A DNA stretch of 64,000 nt, from contig CM064519.1 in NCBI GenBank assembly GCA_032716605.1, forward strand, positions 33,924,225 through 33,988,224. The letters are read 5' to 3'. Of this stretch, positions 1-10,880 are shown piece by piece (within the stretch, counting starts at the first letter, position 1; every line of letters starts with the position of its first letter). Source of the stretch: Paralithodes platypus. Taxonomy: Eukaryota > Arthropoda > Malacostraca > Decapoda > Lithodidae. The notes below the pieces were generated by a model. It searched no databases and was not told where the DNA came from. It saw only the letters and a list, made by a program, of their open reading frames with translations. The position numbers were made by a program, and so were the translations under genes.

Positions 1-76
1 CATTCATCCGTAGGTGAATAAAATCGTCTAATATTAGCCAACATTCAATATATATTAGGTCACCTTACAGAAGGGG
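1..76. mobile_element. TTAA-MITE family E, right-end fragment cut by window start
   Basis: The sequence ends in CAGAAGGGG followed by TTAA at 77-80, the same end as the full copies at 2554-2759 and 50312-50520. Internal words such as AAATCGTCTAATATTAGCCA match the right arm of those copies. The other end lies beyond the window. It is non-coding and presumably non-autonomous. Confidence 0.65.
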
Positions 77-236
77 TTAACTACTGCAAGACACATAACT
101 ATACGGGATGTTATACGAGCAGTTTAGTTTAGACTAATCCTGGAATCTAATAATCAGCAAGGATTTCAATTCCCTTTTTTTCAGAGATTAATTATAAGTA
201 TTTGTAGTGTAAGTGTTTCAAGTGTATGTGCATTAA

Positions 237-563
237 GGGGAGATTTCCACTTGAGGGACTTTTTTCTTGACCCCTTTCTCCCTCATGTCTAGCCCCATTG
301 CTTTTGAGATTTTAAGATGTTTACCCCCATTAGTTTGGTGATTTTAAGAATTTCCGCCCCATTCTGTCAATTTCAAGACCTTTCGTGCCATTTAGGTGTC
401 GATTTTATCCTGGCGAGCGATAGCAAGCCTGTAATTTAAGAGTAACCGGCCTTCGGCCGGGACATTTTTCTACCGAAAAATGTACAAATTTATCTTGAAA
501 GGGGTCAAGAGGGTGACATTTTAAGATTGCTGGAGGAGTAGTAAACAAACTAAAAACCTCCCC
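237..563. mobile_element. TTAA-MITE family B, complete copy (327 bp)
   Basis: TTAA is present at both edges (233-236 and 564-567). The ends are inverted: GGGGAGATTTCCACTTGAGG on the left, and AAACCTCCCC on the right. The interior has the shared core CTGGCGAGCGATAGCAAGCC near 411-430. Two hairpins follow: CCGGCC/GGCCGG with a 3-nt loop (446-460) and ACATTTTT/AAAAATGT with a 6-nt loop (462-483). A copy of exactly the same length lies in opposite orientation at 62334-62660. There is no coding capacity. TTAA duplication is typical of piggyBac-type transposition, but the superfamily is inferred. Confidence 0.85.
446..483. other. Twin hairpin inside MITE B copy 1
   Basis: Two adjacent perfect hairpins are visible. 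The first has a 6-bp stem (446-451 with 455-460) and a TTC loop, which reads GAA on the other strand. The second has an 8-bp stem (462-469 with 476-483) and loop CTACCG. Equivalent pairs occur in other TTAA-MITE copies with changed bases but kept pairing. The function is unknown. Confidence 0.6.
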
Positions 564-567
564 TTAA

Positions 568-1419
<852 letters not shown>

Positions 1420-2549
1420 CAGAGTGTGTGTGTTTATGTGGGAGGGAGGAGGGGATGGGGGAGGGACAGACATATGATACGTGATACTTTAGAATAGGAG
1501 GTGGGAGGGTTTGATGGAGGACTAAATATCTTATAGTAAAGGGGAAGGGCCAACCTCCGCCATTTTGAGGCCACTGGTGTCATTGCCTCTCTTTATAATC
1601 AAGTGTAATAGAACATTCGACAATGCTGGTATAGGGTTTGTAGTATAATCTCCCGGAGTCAGGGTCTAGCAGTCGTATTCTTAGACGTTTGGGGTGGGTG
1701 TCATCCAGCCCATAATGAACGAATATATTGGAATTGAGTGTTATTTAATAAACGAGAACTTGAAATTTCTCAAGTTTTTCAAACTAACAATTTATCTCGT
1801 CTTCTCTCGTTCATGAAGGAGTAGGGTTTCACGGTGGGAAGGCTTAAGAATACGGCTGTAAATTCTATACGGTCAAAATTAAGATATCTCACTGTTGTTT
1901 GATAATGTCGGCATCAAAATGGCGTTTAAAGAAGAAGCTGACTGATCTCTGTTACCACAGGATTTCTAGCGAGGACAGACCAGGTGGACCCGGAGTATAC
2001 AATACATCAACATACCTTCGAACATGTTTTATCAAATTAGTAAAGCCAACGTTTTTTTGTTTTTAAATTAGGCTTTTCTAATGTTGGAGGATTATAGATA
2101 GTCAGAACTATAGTGATAATGCATAAACGTTCAACAAGGGGTATCTGTAACTGTAATGCGTAATCCAATATACAATATTTGGTTTTATACGTGGTATTGA
2201 AAACTAATTTGTAGGACCATCTCAGTAACGTAACTTATTGCAAAAAAAATCCTTTATCAGTAAAACTTCCGGTTTGACGAACGAAACAATTAAATAAATG
2301 ATTATTAGAAACAAAATAATTGATGTGAAATCCAAAATCGTCAATAAGCACCTATTTATTTGTCACTAGTTAGATATCGGTACGAGATTAACAATACCGT
2401 ATATAACAAATGACTCACAATTGATCACTCAAATTACACGAGAGGAAATTGTTGTAAGATAATTGGAAAGCCTTTTAATTAAAATGAAGCGAAGCATATA
2501 TTTTTTAATCGAGTAGTAAACTTGTGGAATGGACCTCCAAGTTGTGTCA
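1420..2549. other. Unassigned sequence between microsatellite and MITE
   Basis: A G-rich stretch (1440-1560) is followed by A+T-rich DNA. No supported gene was found. A short segment near 1950-2000 follows a CCACAG acceptor-like word but has no extended frame. Confidence 0.45.
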
Positions 2550-2553
2550 TTAA

Positions 2554-2759
2554 CCCCTTCTGTACCGGTGACGTATTTGTAGTTATATTCTAGCTATATT
2601 TAGGCGACTGTGTGCAGTTTAAGAAGGATCTGTGGTAGTAAAAAGGGTTAAGTGAGATAGTTCGAAGCATGCTAATTGCTGGAGGCCTTTTTAAACTGAA
2701 TAACATCGTCTAATATTAACCAGAGTAAAGACAAAAAGACGTCACCGGTAAAGAAAGGG
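2554..2759. mobile_element. TTAA-MITE family E, complete copy
   Basis: It is flanked by TTAA at 2550-2553 and 2760-2763. The termini are CCCCTTCTGTACCGGTGACG on the left and the inverted form GACGTCACCGG...AAAGGG on the right, giving a foldback of about 206 bp. The interior contains GGGTTAAGTGAGATAGTTCG, which recurs in the copy at 50312 and, inverted, at 50593. It is non-coding. Confidence 0.85.
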
Positions 2760-2763
2760 TTAA

Positions 2764-3184
2764 GTGCAGTACGATTCAAACTTTCAAAAATCTTATAGAT
2801 AAATATTTCGCTCGTTTATCTCCGATGAACCGCGGTTACAAATGAGTGGCACCACTCTATGCTGTACTATCCTTTCCTATTTTCAAACAGGATCGGTAGT
2901 TTAGTTACAAGCAGTATCTTGAGGATCAACATATCTGTTGTTGCTCCTTTTCCTCTGTACCCCTTTGTCTCCGAGTCTCCTATTGATTCCCAGATAATAT
3001 TAACTCTTGGGGGGCGCCGCCCTCAAGGTTTTATTCCAGTCTGTCACTTAATCTCTGGTCGTTTGTTTCCTTCCCCGTGCTTTACGACCGTCACCTTCCC
3101 TAATGATCATCATTTCTCTCCCATCTCTTTTTTTTCTATCTTTTTTATACTCTCGCTCTCGCTCACTCTCGCTCTCTCTTCCAG
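2764..3184. other. Unassigned, becoming G+C-richer and pyrimidine-rich
   Basis: The stretch ends in a strong pyrimidine tract (3105-3182) directly before an AG that could serve as a splice acceptor. No repeat family was recognised. Confidence 0.4.
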
Positions 3185-3274
3185 CAGGTCAAGCCAAGAA
3201 ATGTAGGAGGGAATATCGTGACCCAGGGAGGCGGCCGGGTGATTGGATGCCAAGGAAGCGGTGCGGCCAATCAG
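3185..3274 (+). other. Candidate internal exon (90 nt), unconfirmed
   Basis: Seen: a long CT-rich tract ends in CTTCCAG at 3184, then 90 nt open in phase 0, then CAG|GTGAGC, a good donor match, at 3274/3275. The frame reads 30 codons beginning QVKPRNVGGNIVTQGGG and ending in CQGSGAANQ, glycine-rich and without stops. A second frame is also open across the interval, so the open frame alone is weak evidence. The local G+C is higher than in the flanks. I recognise no protein family. Chance juxtaposition of splice-like words in a CT-rich genome is the main alternative. Confidence 0.25.
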
Positions 3275-3291
3275 GTGAGCGGGAGGGTCGG

Positions 3292-3299
3292 TGACGTCA
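3292..3299. promoter_or_regulatory. TGACGTCA (CRE-type octamer)
   Basis: A perfect palindromic octamer matching the CREB/ATF consensus lies 17 bp after the candidate donor at 3274. An isolated octamer can occur by chance, and regulatory use is not shown. Confidence 0.2.
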
Positions 3300-3734
3300 T
3301 TAGTTCTCTGTCGCTCTAAACCGCGCTGTCCCAAATCCATCATCCGGGAGGTTCCGAACGAGAGCGGCCCAAGTTCCTTAGCCACCACCACCACTGACCC
3401 GCCTTACCTGTGGCTCCTCCTCCCACTCTCTCTCACTCTCACTCTCGTGGTGATATTCACAGTTTCAATTATTCTTGAGTTTCCTTTACCTAATGGGATT
3501 AATAAAATAATAAAAAACTATATAAAAAAAACTTCGAAAATTTGAAAAGAAAGACAAAACAAACGAAATTATTTAAATACCATGTGGGGAGGAACACTTC
3601 ATAGGCATCCACCTATATTTTCTTCGGGTCGATGACTTGAACAATACAAAGGAAACTTTGTCAATAATATGCTCCTCCTCGCAGGTGCAACTTAACTACC
3701 GGTCTATGAATCTACTTATGAGTATGGGCGATCC

Positions 3735-3736
<2 letters not shown>

Positions 3737-3790
<54 letters not shown>
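3737..3790. repeat. (CT)n microsatellite
   Basis: An uninterrupted CT array of about 54 bp. The Ser/Leu-rich frame through it is an artefact. Confidence 0.97.
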
Positions 3791-3791
<1 letters not shown>

Positions 3792-3944
3792 AGCCATAGG
3801 AGTACATGTTACACGGGTGTCTATGGTGGGCCTTTGTGTTAGCCACCTACAGATATGCTTTCTGCCCATAGTCAGCCCGACAATAATCTACATTTACTGT
3901 CTACCACACTACAACACAACATACAAACCATCCCACCTAAAACC

Positions 3945-3945
3945 A

Positions 3946-4000
<55 letters not shown>
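3945..4000. repeat. (CT)n microsatellite, one interruption
   Basis: A CT array with a TTT interruption near 3961. Together with 3737-3790 it brackets about 150 bp of ordinary sequence. Confidence 0.97.
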
Positions 4001-4003
<3 letters not shown>

Positions 4004-5120
4004 GCCCTAAAATGTCAACTTATTCTTTTACGTGTTTTATTATCTTCATTAAACTCATTACATGTAACCTTAATCTTGCCAAGATATTATTTTATTTTCA
4101 TTACACAATTAACGCTCTCTTATGTGTCGCCACCATTTTCACGTAATGTGTAAAGCTGACTCATAAGTTTGAACACTTGAAATTTATGATGAACAATTAT
4201 TTCTGTAACAAAGTTTTGATATGAAACAAGGAACATTTTTTTTTAATGTAGAGCTTTACTAATTAGCCGTATGTTAAAGGAAAATGGTGGCCATATTATG
4301 AAATAAGATGAATGTGACTGGTATACATATACGGTATTTGGTGGCAAATCATGTGCCTCTTGATACACATATTCCATAGAGCTCCTGGTGTGACATTAGG
4401 AATAAGTTACGCCCACCCCCTAAAAAGAAATAAAAAAAGGATCATTTGAGTGGATCCTTATATTTCTATGATGTGATATTGCCATGGCTACCGAGCAGGA
4501 GTAAGGAGAAGCAAATGTATTGTTTACCTATATATTGTATAAATTAAAATTGATAAAAGGTGGGTGATTATAACAAGAATTTGGTGCATAAGCTCAATTA
4601 TGTCTAGGGGTCAATACGAAAACAAAAATAATAATAATAAATATAATTATAAATAAATACATCTTCATATAAAAGGCTTCCAACATTCAAGTAAATTTCA
4701 CTATCTATACCATATTGCAGAGTCTTAGTATGATACTTTAAGTTAAGGTCGCCCTTTTCGCGTATGTAACCCACGGTGAGGATAAACCGGTCACTAACCT
4801 TTCAATGACCCTGACAATGGTAGCCTATATGTCCAAACGGAAGCCTCCATTCCAGACTAGAGGAGAGGATGATATTTTTTCCTTTGCTTCCCATTTCTAG
4901 ATCTCTGTTAGATCTGCAGCACCGTTGATTCTTTTAAACTTCGCCTAGACAAATATGTTGCACCAAACCTGCGACTGACTGCGTTTGTAAATTAATAACT
5001 TTATTTTATTCCCCCTCAGATTCATCAAGGATTATTGCGTATAGCCGATATAATTATTACAAAGACGTTACTCTCTTTTTCCCAGATATACGAAAGATCA
5101 CTTATAACTGTGTTATGTTA
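4001..5120. other. Unassigned A+T-rich sequence
   Basis: I see no gene, tandem array or recognised element. A short (ATA)n run lies near 4628-4660. Confidence 0.5.
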
Positions 5121-5317
5121 CTAACCCATCTGTCCCCTACTAACTTCCTAATCCTGCCACGGACATTAGTTCCAGGGCAGTAGTTCCCTTTCCAATTTTC
5201 CCTTACCCACAGTAAACCACTGTTTGGACACTTGATTCTCAGTGTGTTGGATGACAAGCAGCCTAAAGGGGTCACTAGACCTGTTGTTGCTTGATTTTCT
5301 TTGTACTCCTCTGTACT
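5121..5317 (-). repeat. Dispersed repeat R1, copy 1
   Basis: About 200 bp is repeated in opposite orientation at 60331-60528, with clear nucleotide similarity throughout. Both copies keep an open frame (minus strand here) with the shared peptide CPNSGL.WVRENW.GNYCP and a downstream RIRKL.GDRWV. The amino-acid differences between copies are many, so selection on a protein is not evident. A (CT)n run adjoins this copy at 5316-5336. It could be a fragment of a transposable element or an old duplicated exon. I do not recognise the family. Confidence 0.6.
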
Positions 5318-5339
5318 CTCTCTCTCTCTCTCTCTGAAG

Positions 5340-5880
5340 GGAAGAGTTGAGCGAGGGTCCTTTGTTTTTCTTTCATTTTGTTGGTCTACTGTTATAATGT
5401 TTACCAATGAATGATTTACCAGTGGTGACTATGCAATTAATGATCACCTCGTTGTAACAACTTACCTGTGTAATATGTGTATCTCTGTAACTATATGTAC
5501 ACCTCCATATATTTTCTCCCTCTGATTTTGAGTTCCCATGTCTTTTACCTCTAGATGTTACCCACTCAACTCTATACATCCGTCATTCCGAACGATCTCT
5601 GTCTACCTTCCCTTCTCTGTCATCTTCAAATTTACCTGTTTGTACACTCCCTCGTTCTTCCGTCCTTTGGTTCTTTTCTTTGTATCGTATAATCTGTCCC
5701 TCTTGCTTCGTTCCCCTCTGCTACTCTTTAATGACTTAGTTTTCATCGACCTCCTTTAATCATCTTTCCCTCTCTCATCTTCTCGCTTTTCTATCACTCC
5801 TTTTCCACCAGCTACGCCATTTTAACATCACCTCGTTGCACTCTTTTCGCTTTCCACTTCTATCAACTTATCTATTTATT
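5340..5880. other. Unassigned, pyrimidine-leaning
   Basis: Short open frames on both strands have no recognisable domains. The sequence from about 5580 to 5860 is T/C-rich. Confidence 0.45.
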
Positions 5881-6170
5881 CTTGATACCGTAATGCATAA
5901 GTGCGCGGAATTTTGGTGTGAGTGTCCTAGGTTCGAGTCCTTGGAGTGCCACCTGTATTTGTTGATTTCATTAATTGAGAGGTGCACCGAAGGAGAGGTG
6001 GAAGGATGGAGTGAGGAAGTATATGAATGAAGGCGGTGCTGGTTGGGAGGAGGGGCGTCGACTGACTGGGGACAGAGGTGCATGGGGGCGGTTCGTTCGT
6101 GGCCACCCCTTCGGGGATCACGGCGTCAGGCAATAGATAGATTAATTGAGTTTAGAAGTGAAGTTGGTTG
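5881..6170 (+). mobile_element. tRNA-derived SINE, longest copy
   Basis: The head contains a box-A-like TAATGCATAAGTGCG and a perfect box B, GGTTCGAGTCC (5930-5940), followed by TGCCACCTGTATTTG and TTTCATTAAT. The same order appears at 33821-33942. The 3' part, TTAATTGAGTTTAGAAGTGA.GTTGGTTG (about 6142-6170), is also matched there, so the element ends near 6170. The copy at 33821 lacks the middle body. Transcription by RNA polymerase III and LINE-driven mobility are known for such elements in general. The source LINE is not identified. Confidence 0.65.
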
Positions 6171-6457
6171 GTGACAAAATATAATATATCTCTTCTGATA
6201 TTCTTTCCACTCCTACAGTCACCATTTGAATATATTTGTCTCAGCCTTCCTTTGTATACTTCTATTCCTCTGTTTCCGTTTATCTTCATGTTTAGTTTAA
6301 CATACAGCTTCTCCATTACATTATCTTCCCCCAATTTATTCCACTCTTGTTTTTCATTTATTGCATTGCTGTTTTTCAATCATATACCTAGCTAACTCTT
6401 CTCATTCTCTTCCTCGTTACCCTATCGCTTCTACTCATATTACATATAATTATTAGC

Positions 6458-6717
<260 letters not shown>

Positions 6718-6887
6718 TTTTTTGCTCCCCGTCTGTGCACCATCACCTTCGCCTCTATGATTACGCCAGGGTCTGACTCTGACACCTACTTCCCATCATC
6801 ACCATCATCTTCCTCGCACGCCGAACGACACACCTCACCACCAACAATAAGAATACACAAAGACTACCACGTATACACACCATATAC

Positions 6888-8353
6888 AGTACACCTCACA
6901 CCACCAAGTATGCACATCCTACATCACCAAGTATGTACACCACACACCACCAAGTATACACACCTCACACCACCAAGTATACACACATCACACCACCAAA
7001 TATACACACCTCACACCACCAACGATACACACCTCACACCACCAAGTATACACACCTCACACCACCAAGTATACACACCTCACACCACCAAGTATACACA
7101 CCTCACACCACCAAGTATACACACCTCACACCACCAAGTATACACACCTCACACCACCAAGTACACACACCTCACACCACCAAGTATACACACCTCACAC
7201 CACCAAGTATACACACCTCACACCACCAAGTATACACACATCACACCACAAAGTATACACACCTCACACCACCAAGTATACACACCTGACAACACCAAGT
7301 ATACACACATCACACCACCAAGTATACACACATCACACCACCAGGTATACACACCTCACACCACCAAGTATACACACCTCACACCACCAAGTATACACAC
7401 CTCACACCACCAAGTATACACACATCACACCACCCACCAAATATACACACCTCACACCACCAATTATACACACCTCACACCACCAAGTATACACACCTCA
7501 CACCACCAAGTATACACACCTCACACCACCAAGTATACACACCTCACACCACCAAGTATACACACCACACACCACCAAGTATATACACCTCACACCACCA
7601 AGTATACACACCTCACGCCACCAAGTATACACACCTCACACCACCAAGTATACACACCACACACCACCAAGTATACACACATCACACCACCAAGTATACA
7701 CACCTCACACCACCAAGTATACACACCTCACACCACCAAGTATACACACCTCACACCACCAAATATACACACCTCACACCACCAAGTATACACACCTCAC
7801 ACCACAAAGTATACACACCACACACCACCAAGTATACACAGCTCATACCACCAAGTAACACACCTCACACCACCAAGTATACATACCTCACACCACAAAG
7901 TATACACACATCACTCCACCAAGTATACACACCTCACACCACAACGTATACACACATCACTCCACCAAGTATATACACCTCACACCACCAAGTATACACA
8001 CCTCCCACCACCAAGTATATACACATCACACCACCAAGTATATACACATCACACCACCAAGTATATACACATCACACCACCAAGTATATACACATCACAC
8101 CACCAAGTATATACACATCACACCACCAAGTATAATTATACACATCACACCACCAAGTATACATACCTCACACTACCAAGTATACATACATCATACCACC
8201 AAGTATACATACCACACACCAAGTATACACACCTCACACTACCAAGTCTTCACACCTCACACCACCAAGTCTACACACCTCACACCACCAAGTCTACACA
8301 CCTCATACCACCAAGTATACATACATCACGCCACCAAGTATACACAACTCACA
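6888..8353. repeat. Minisatellite, 23-bp unit, about 60 copies
   Basis: The unit is close to ACACCACCAAGTATACACAC plus CTC. Variants include ATC for CTC, GTATAT for GTATAC, and rare inserts. Because 23 is not a multiple of 3, a reading frame cycles through all three phases every 69 bp. None of the phases contains a stop on the plus strand, which yields a 555-codon open frame at 6757-8424 rich in His, Thr, Pro and Tyr. No signal peptide or conserved domain is present and composition follows the repeat, so I do not call it a gene. Variant units (for example the run of GTATATACACATC at 8015-8130) show local homogenisation. Confidence 0.97.
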
Positions 8354-8555
8354 CTTACTATTTGTATTGCCATCTTTGCTTCCCTAGATTATATATTATC
8401 TTACATACCTTCTTATATATGTAACATTATTTTGAATCGATCTCACCACCTCTGTTCTCTTCCTAACCGTGTCTCTGCCTCCCTGACCATTATAGTCTAC
8501 CCCCCCCCCCCATTTTTTGTTGTAAACCAGTAATGTATAAGGCGACTGCATTTCC

Positions 8556-9465
8556 TCACCCCGTAATTAACCGGAGGGTAACAGGTTTTTCACAATACGT
8601 AGACGGAGATCTTTTTAATATAAAACTGCAGTCCTCAATTCTCTCCAACGAATCTATGTCCATTCTGTAATAAGGACACAAAAATTGGACAGCATAATCC
8701 ATATGAGGTCTCACTAATGACAAGTAAAGTTTCAAGATAACATCGGCAGTTCTGTTACTCACACTCCTTGAGATGAACCCTAGAATCCTGTTTGCCTTGT
8801 TACGTACGCTTATACACTGTTTTCTAGGTTTCAAATCGCTGCTAACAAACACACCCAAATCTTTCTCGCAGTCTGAGTTTTCTAATTCAGCATTAGCTAG
8901 TTTATATTTTGCATTAGTATTCGCCTTCCCTATCTTTAATACCTTGCATTTGTCAATGTTAAAATTAATCTGCCATTTTACTGACCATTCGTGTAAGATA
9001 TCTAGATCCCTTTGGAGGCACTCTATGTCGCTATCTGAATCTATTGGTCTCCCTATTTTGGTAGCGTCTGCGAATTTACTCTTCCTACTAGTTATACCTA
9101 AATCAAGGTCATTTATGTATATAATAAATAACAGAGGACCCAATACAGATCCCTGGGGGACACCACACTTGACTGATCCCCACTCTGACTTCGTACCATT
9201 TATGCTGACTCTCTGCTTCCTACCAATTAGCCATGACCTAATCCATCCCAACAACGACCCACCTATTCCATGCGCCTCAACGTTTCTCATCAATCTCTCA
9301 TGAGGGACTCTGTCGAAAGCTTTACTGAAATCTAAATATATTATATCATATAACTTGTCATTATCTACTGCTTCATACACCTCTGAGAAAAAACTAAGCA
9401 CATTTGTAAGGCAAGAACGTCCCTGAGTGAATCCATGCTGAGAAGAATTTATTAAATTAATTATA
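8556..9465 (-). pseudogene. Truncated non-LTR retrotransposon reverse transcriptase
   Basis: A minus-strand frame of about 300 codons reads through reverse transcriptase motifs in order: GFTQGRSCLTN, then IYLDFSKAFDRVPHERL, then GVPQGSVLGPLLFIIYINDL, then KFADATKIG, then QINFNIDKCKVLKIGK and DYAVQF. The catalytic F-A-D-D box reads F-A-D-A here (GAT to GCT on the coding strand), so polymerase activity is expected to be lost. The 5' part, including any endonuclease, is missing: homology stops where the foldback MITE at 9466 begins. The 3' end decays near 8556. By motif style it belongs to the CR1/L2/jockey side of LINEs; the exact clade is not determined. Confidence 0.85.
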
Positions 9466-9721
9466 CAGTATAAGAATAAAAGCAAAATGAGAGTCTGCAG
9501 AAAGCCGATTGGTCCACACAAGGCAGAGCCTTCCCACACCCAACCCTAATTAGAAGGCCGAATTATAGGCCCAAGGGTCTATAGTATTATAGGACCAGGG
9601 TCCATAGTATTAGTAAGTTGGGCCTATAGTTCGGCCTTATAATTAGGGTTGGGTGTGGGAAGGATTTGCCTTGTGCAATCGGCTTTCTGCAGACTCCCAT
9701 TTTGCTTTTGTTCTTATACTG
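9466..9721. mobile_element. Foldback MITE with CAGT ends and TA flanks (256 bp)
   Basis: It begins CAGTATAAGAA and ends with the inverted TTCTTATACTG. TA dinucleotides flank both sides (9464-9465 and 9722-9723). The arms are about 100 bp and nearly perfect inverted copies, including GTCTGCAGAAAGCCGATTGG and the complementary form, around a 50-bp centre. Terminal CAGT plus TA duplication is characteristic of Tc1-type elements. It lies against the upstream edge of the RT fragment and supplies the first 25 codons of that open frame. No transposase remains. Confidence 0.8.
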
Positions 9722-9723
9722 TA

Positions 9724-9850
9724 TATGTAAATTTTATTTGTATGTATGTAATGTATGCGTGTATATGTATGTATATGTGTATGTATATGTAATTTTATGT
9801 ATATCTATATGTATTTCTTCATATTTACATGTGTTTGAAAGGGATCTGCA
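9724..9850. repeat. Degenerate (TATG)n-rich sequence
   Basis: Repeated TATG/TGTATA words with frequent changes; low-complexity DNA without a gene. Confidence 0.6.
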
Positions 9851-10029
9851 AGTTCATTGATTTGTATCAAATTGTATAATATGATTAGATTGTATTGTTA
9901 TGCATATTTCAATGTATATGCATATCTGTATAAGTATATATAATTTGTAAGACATTTATTTTGCATGAAAAAGAAGTATGTTCCTAAAAATATGGCAACA
10001 GGCAGTAGGATGGCAACACTCTTTGTATT

Positions 10030-10170
10030 TATATGCTAGTCAGCAACTCACAGATGATTTAGGACGGGTATTTAAGCCTAACTCTCCCCCTGTTTTCTTG
10101 TATTACCCTGAAGATGTCTTGAGAGAATAGACGAAAGCTTGGTGTTCCATTGTTTCAATTTTCCTAGCGA
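10030..10170 (+). mobile_element. Possible Penelope-like element terminal remnant
   Basis: The layout GGGTATTTAAGCC, then a pyrimidine-rich TCTCCCCCTGTTTTC, then CCTGAAGATGTC and GACGAAAGCTTGG resembles the terminal repeat end of Penelope-like retroelements as I recall it. CTGAAGA (10108-10114), a 4-bp stem GTCT/AGAC (10116-10119 with 10129-10132) and GAAA (10133-10136) match part of a hammerhead ribozyme core. The third strand of the ribozyme is not evident. No RT or GIY-YIG coding sequence is seen nearby. Confidence 0.4.
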
Positions 10171-10176
10171 GTTTTA

Positions 10177-10178
10177 CT

Positions 10179-10214
<36 letters not shown>

Positions 10215-10230
10215 TTATATATATATAATT
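10177..10230. repeat. (AC)n followed by (TA)n-rich microsatellite
   Basis: About 13 AC units run directly into TATATATATTTATATATATA. Confidence 0.9.
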
Positions 10231-10590
10231 ATACAGTATATATCTCACACACCACATCTGATTATCGCATTTACTCATCCATCTGCCACAAGAGTGTGCG
10301 TTTTTCATATTTTAAGCATATGTGTTTTCCTTTATATATCTTTCAGTTATGTCTCATCATTTATTGCGCTTGTAATTCTCGTTTTAGTGTGCCTCTTTCC
10401 TCTTGATTGTTCCTCCAGGTCATATCTCACTACATTTCTATTACAGTTTTTCCTCCTTTCCAACCCATTCATTCCAGTTGATATATCTCGTAATCAGTAG
10501 CACTTTTGTATTGTATATTTGATCGTTTCCGTGCAATTACACAGTGTATTTTGTGTTATGATGTTCACAGCATATATGACAAAAAGTAAT
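10231..10590. other. Unassigned, T-rich
   Basis: The open frame at 10294-10500 is hydrophobic low-complexity coding without a recognisable domain. I see no supported gene. Confidence 0.45.
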
Positions 10591-10592
10591 GC

Positions 10593-10617
10593 TTTTTTTT
10601 TTTTTTTTTTTTTTTTT
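10593..10617. repeat. Poly-T tract (25 bp)
   Basis: An uninterrupted T run. Read on the minus strand it is a poly-A tail following the sequence at 10618-10880, which would fit a minus-strand retroposon. Confidence 0.9.
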
Positions 10618-10880
10618 CTATGTGATTGAGGGAGGCAAAAGGCATAACTGCCTATAGCGAGTGCCTCCTCCATAGTTGAAAGAGTGACAGGGCCAAAATC
10701 AAGGGACGTTCGAGCCAAAATGCCTGGACACACGGAGTTTGAAGCAATTTAAGTCATAGGAAGAGGGAAAGACTGATTCTGGGAGAGAGTTCCAGAGCTC
10801 AGCTGTTGAGTAGAAGAAAGTTTGAGATTAACGTTTCACTCTTGGGTTGGAGAGTTGCACAGAATAGGGGTGGGATTGAG
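10618..10880 (-). other. Possible minus-strand retroposon upstream of an A tail
   Basis: The block has more G+C than its surroundings and ends at a 25-bp A run on the minus strand. No coding frame or tRNA head was recognised, and there is no second copy in the window, so the retroposon reading rests only on the tail. Confidence 0.25.
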
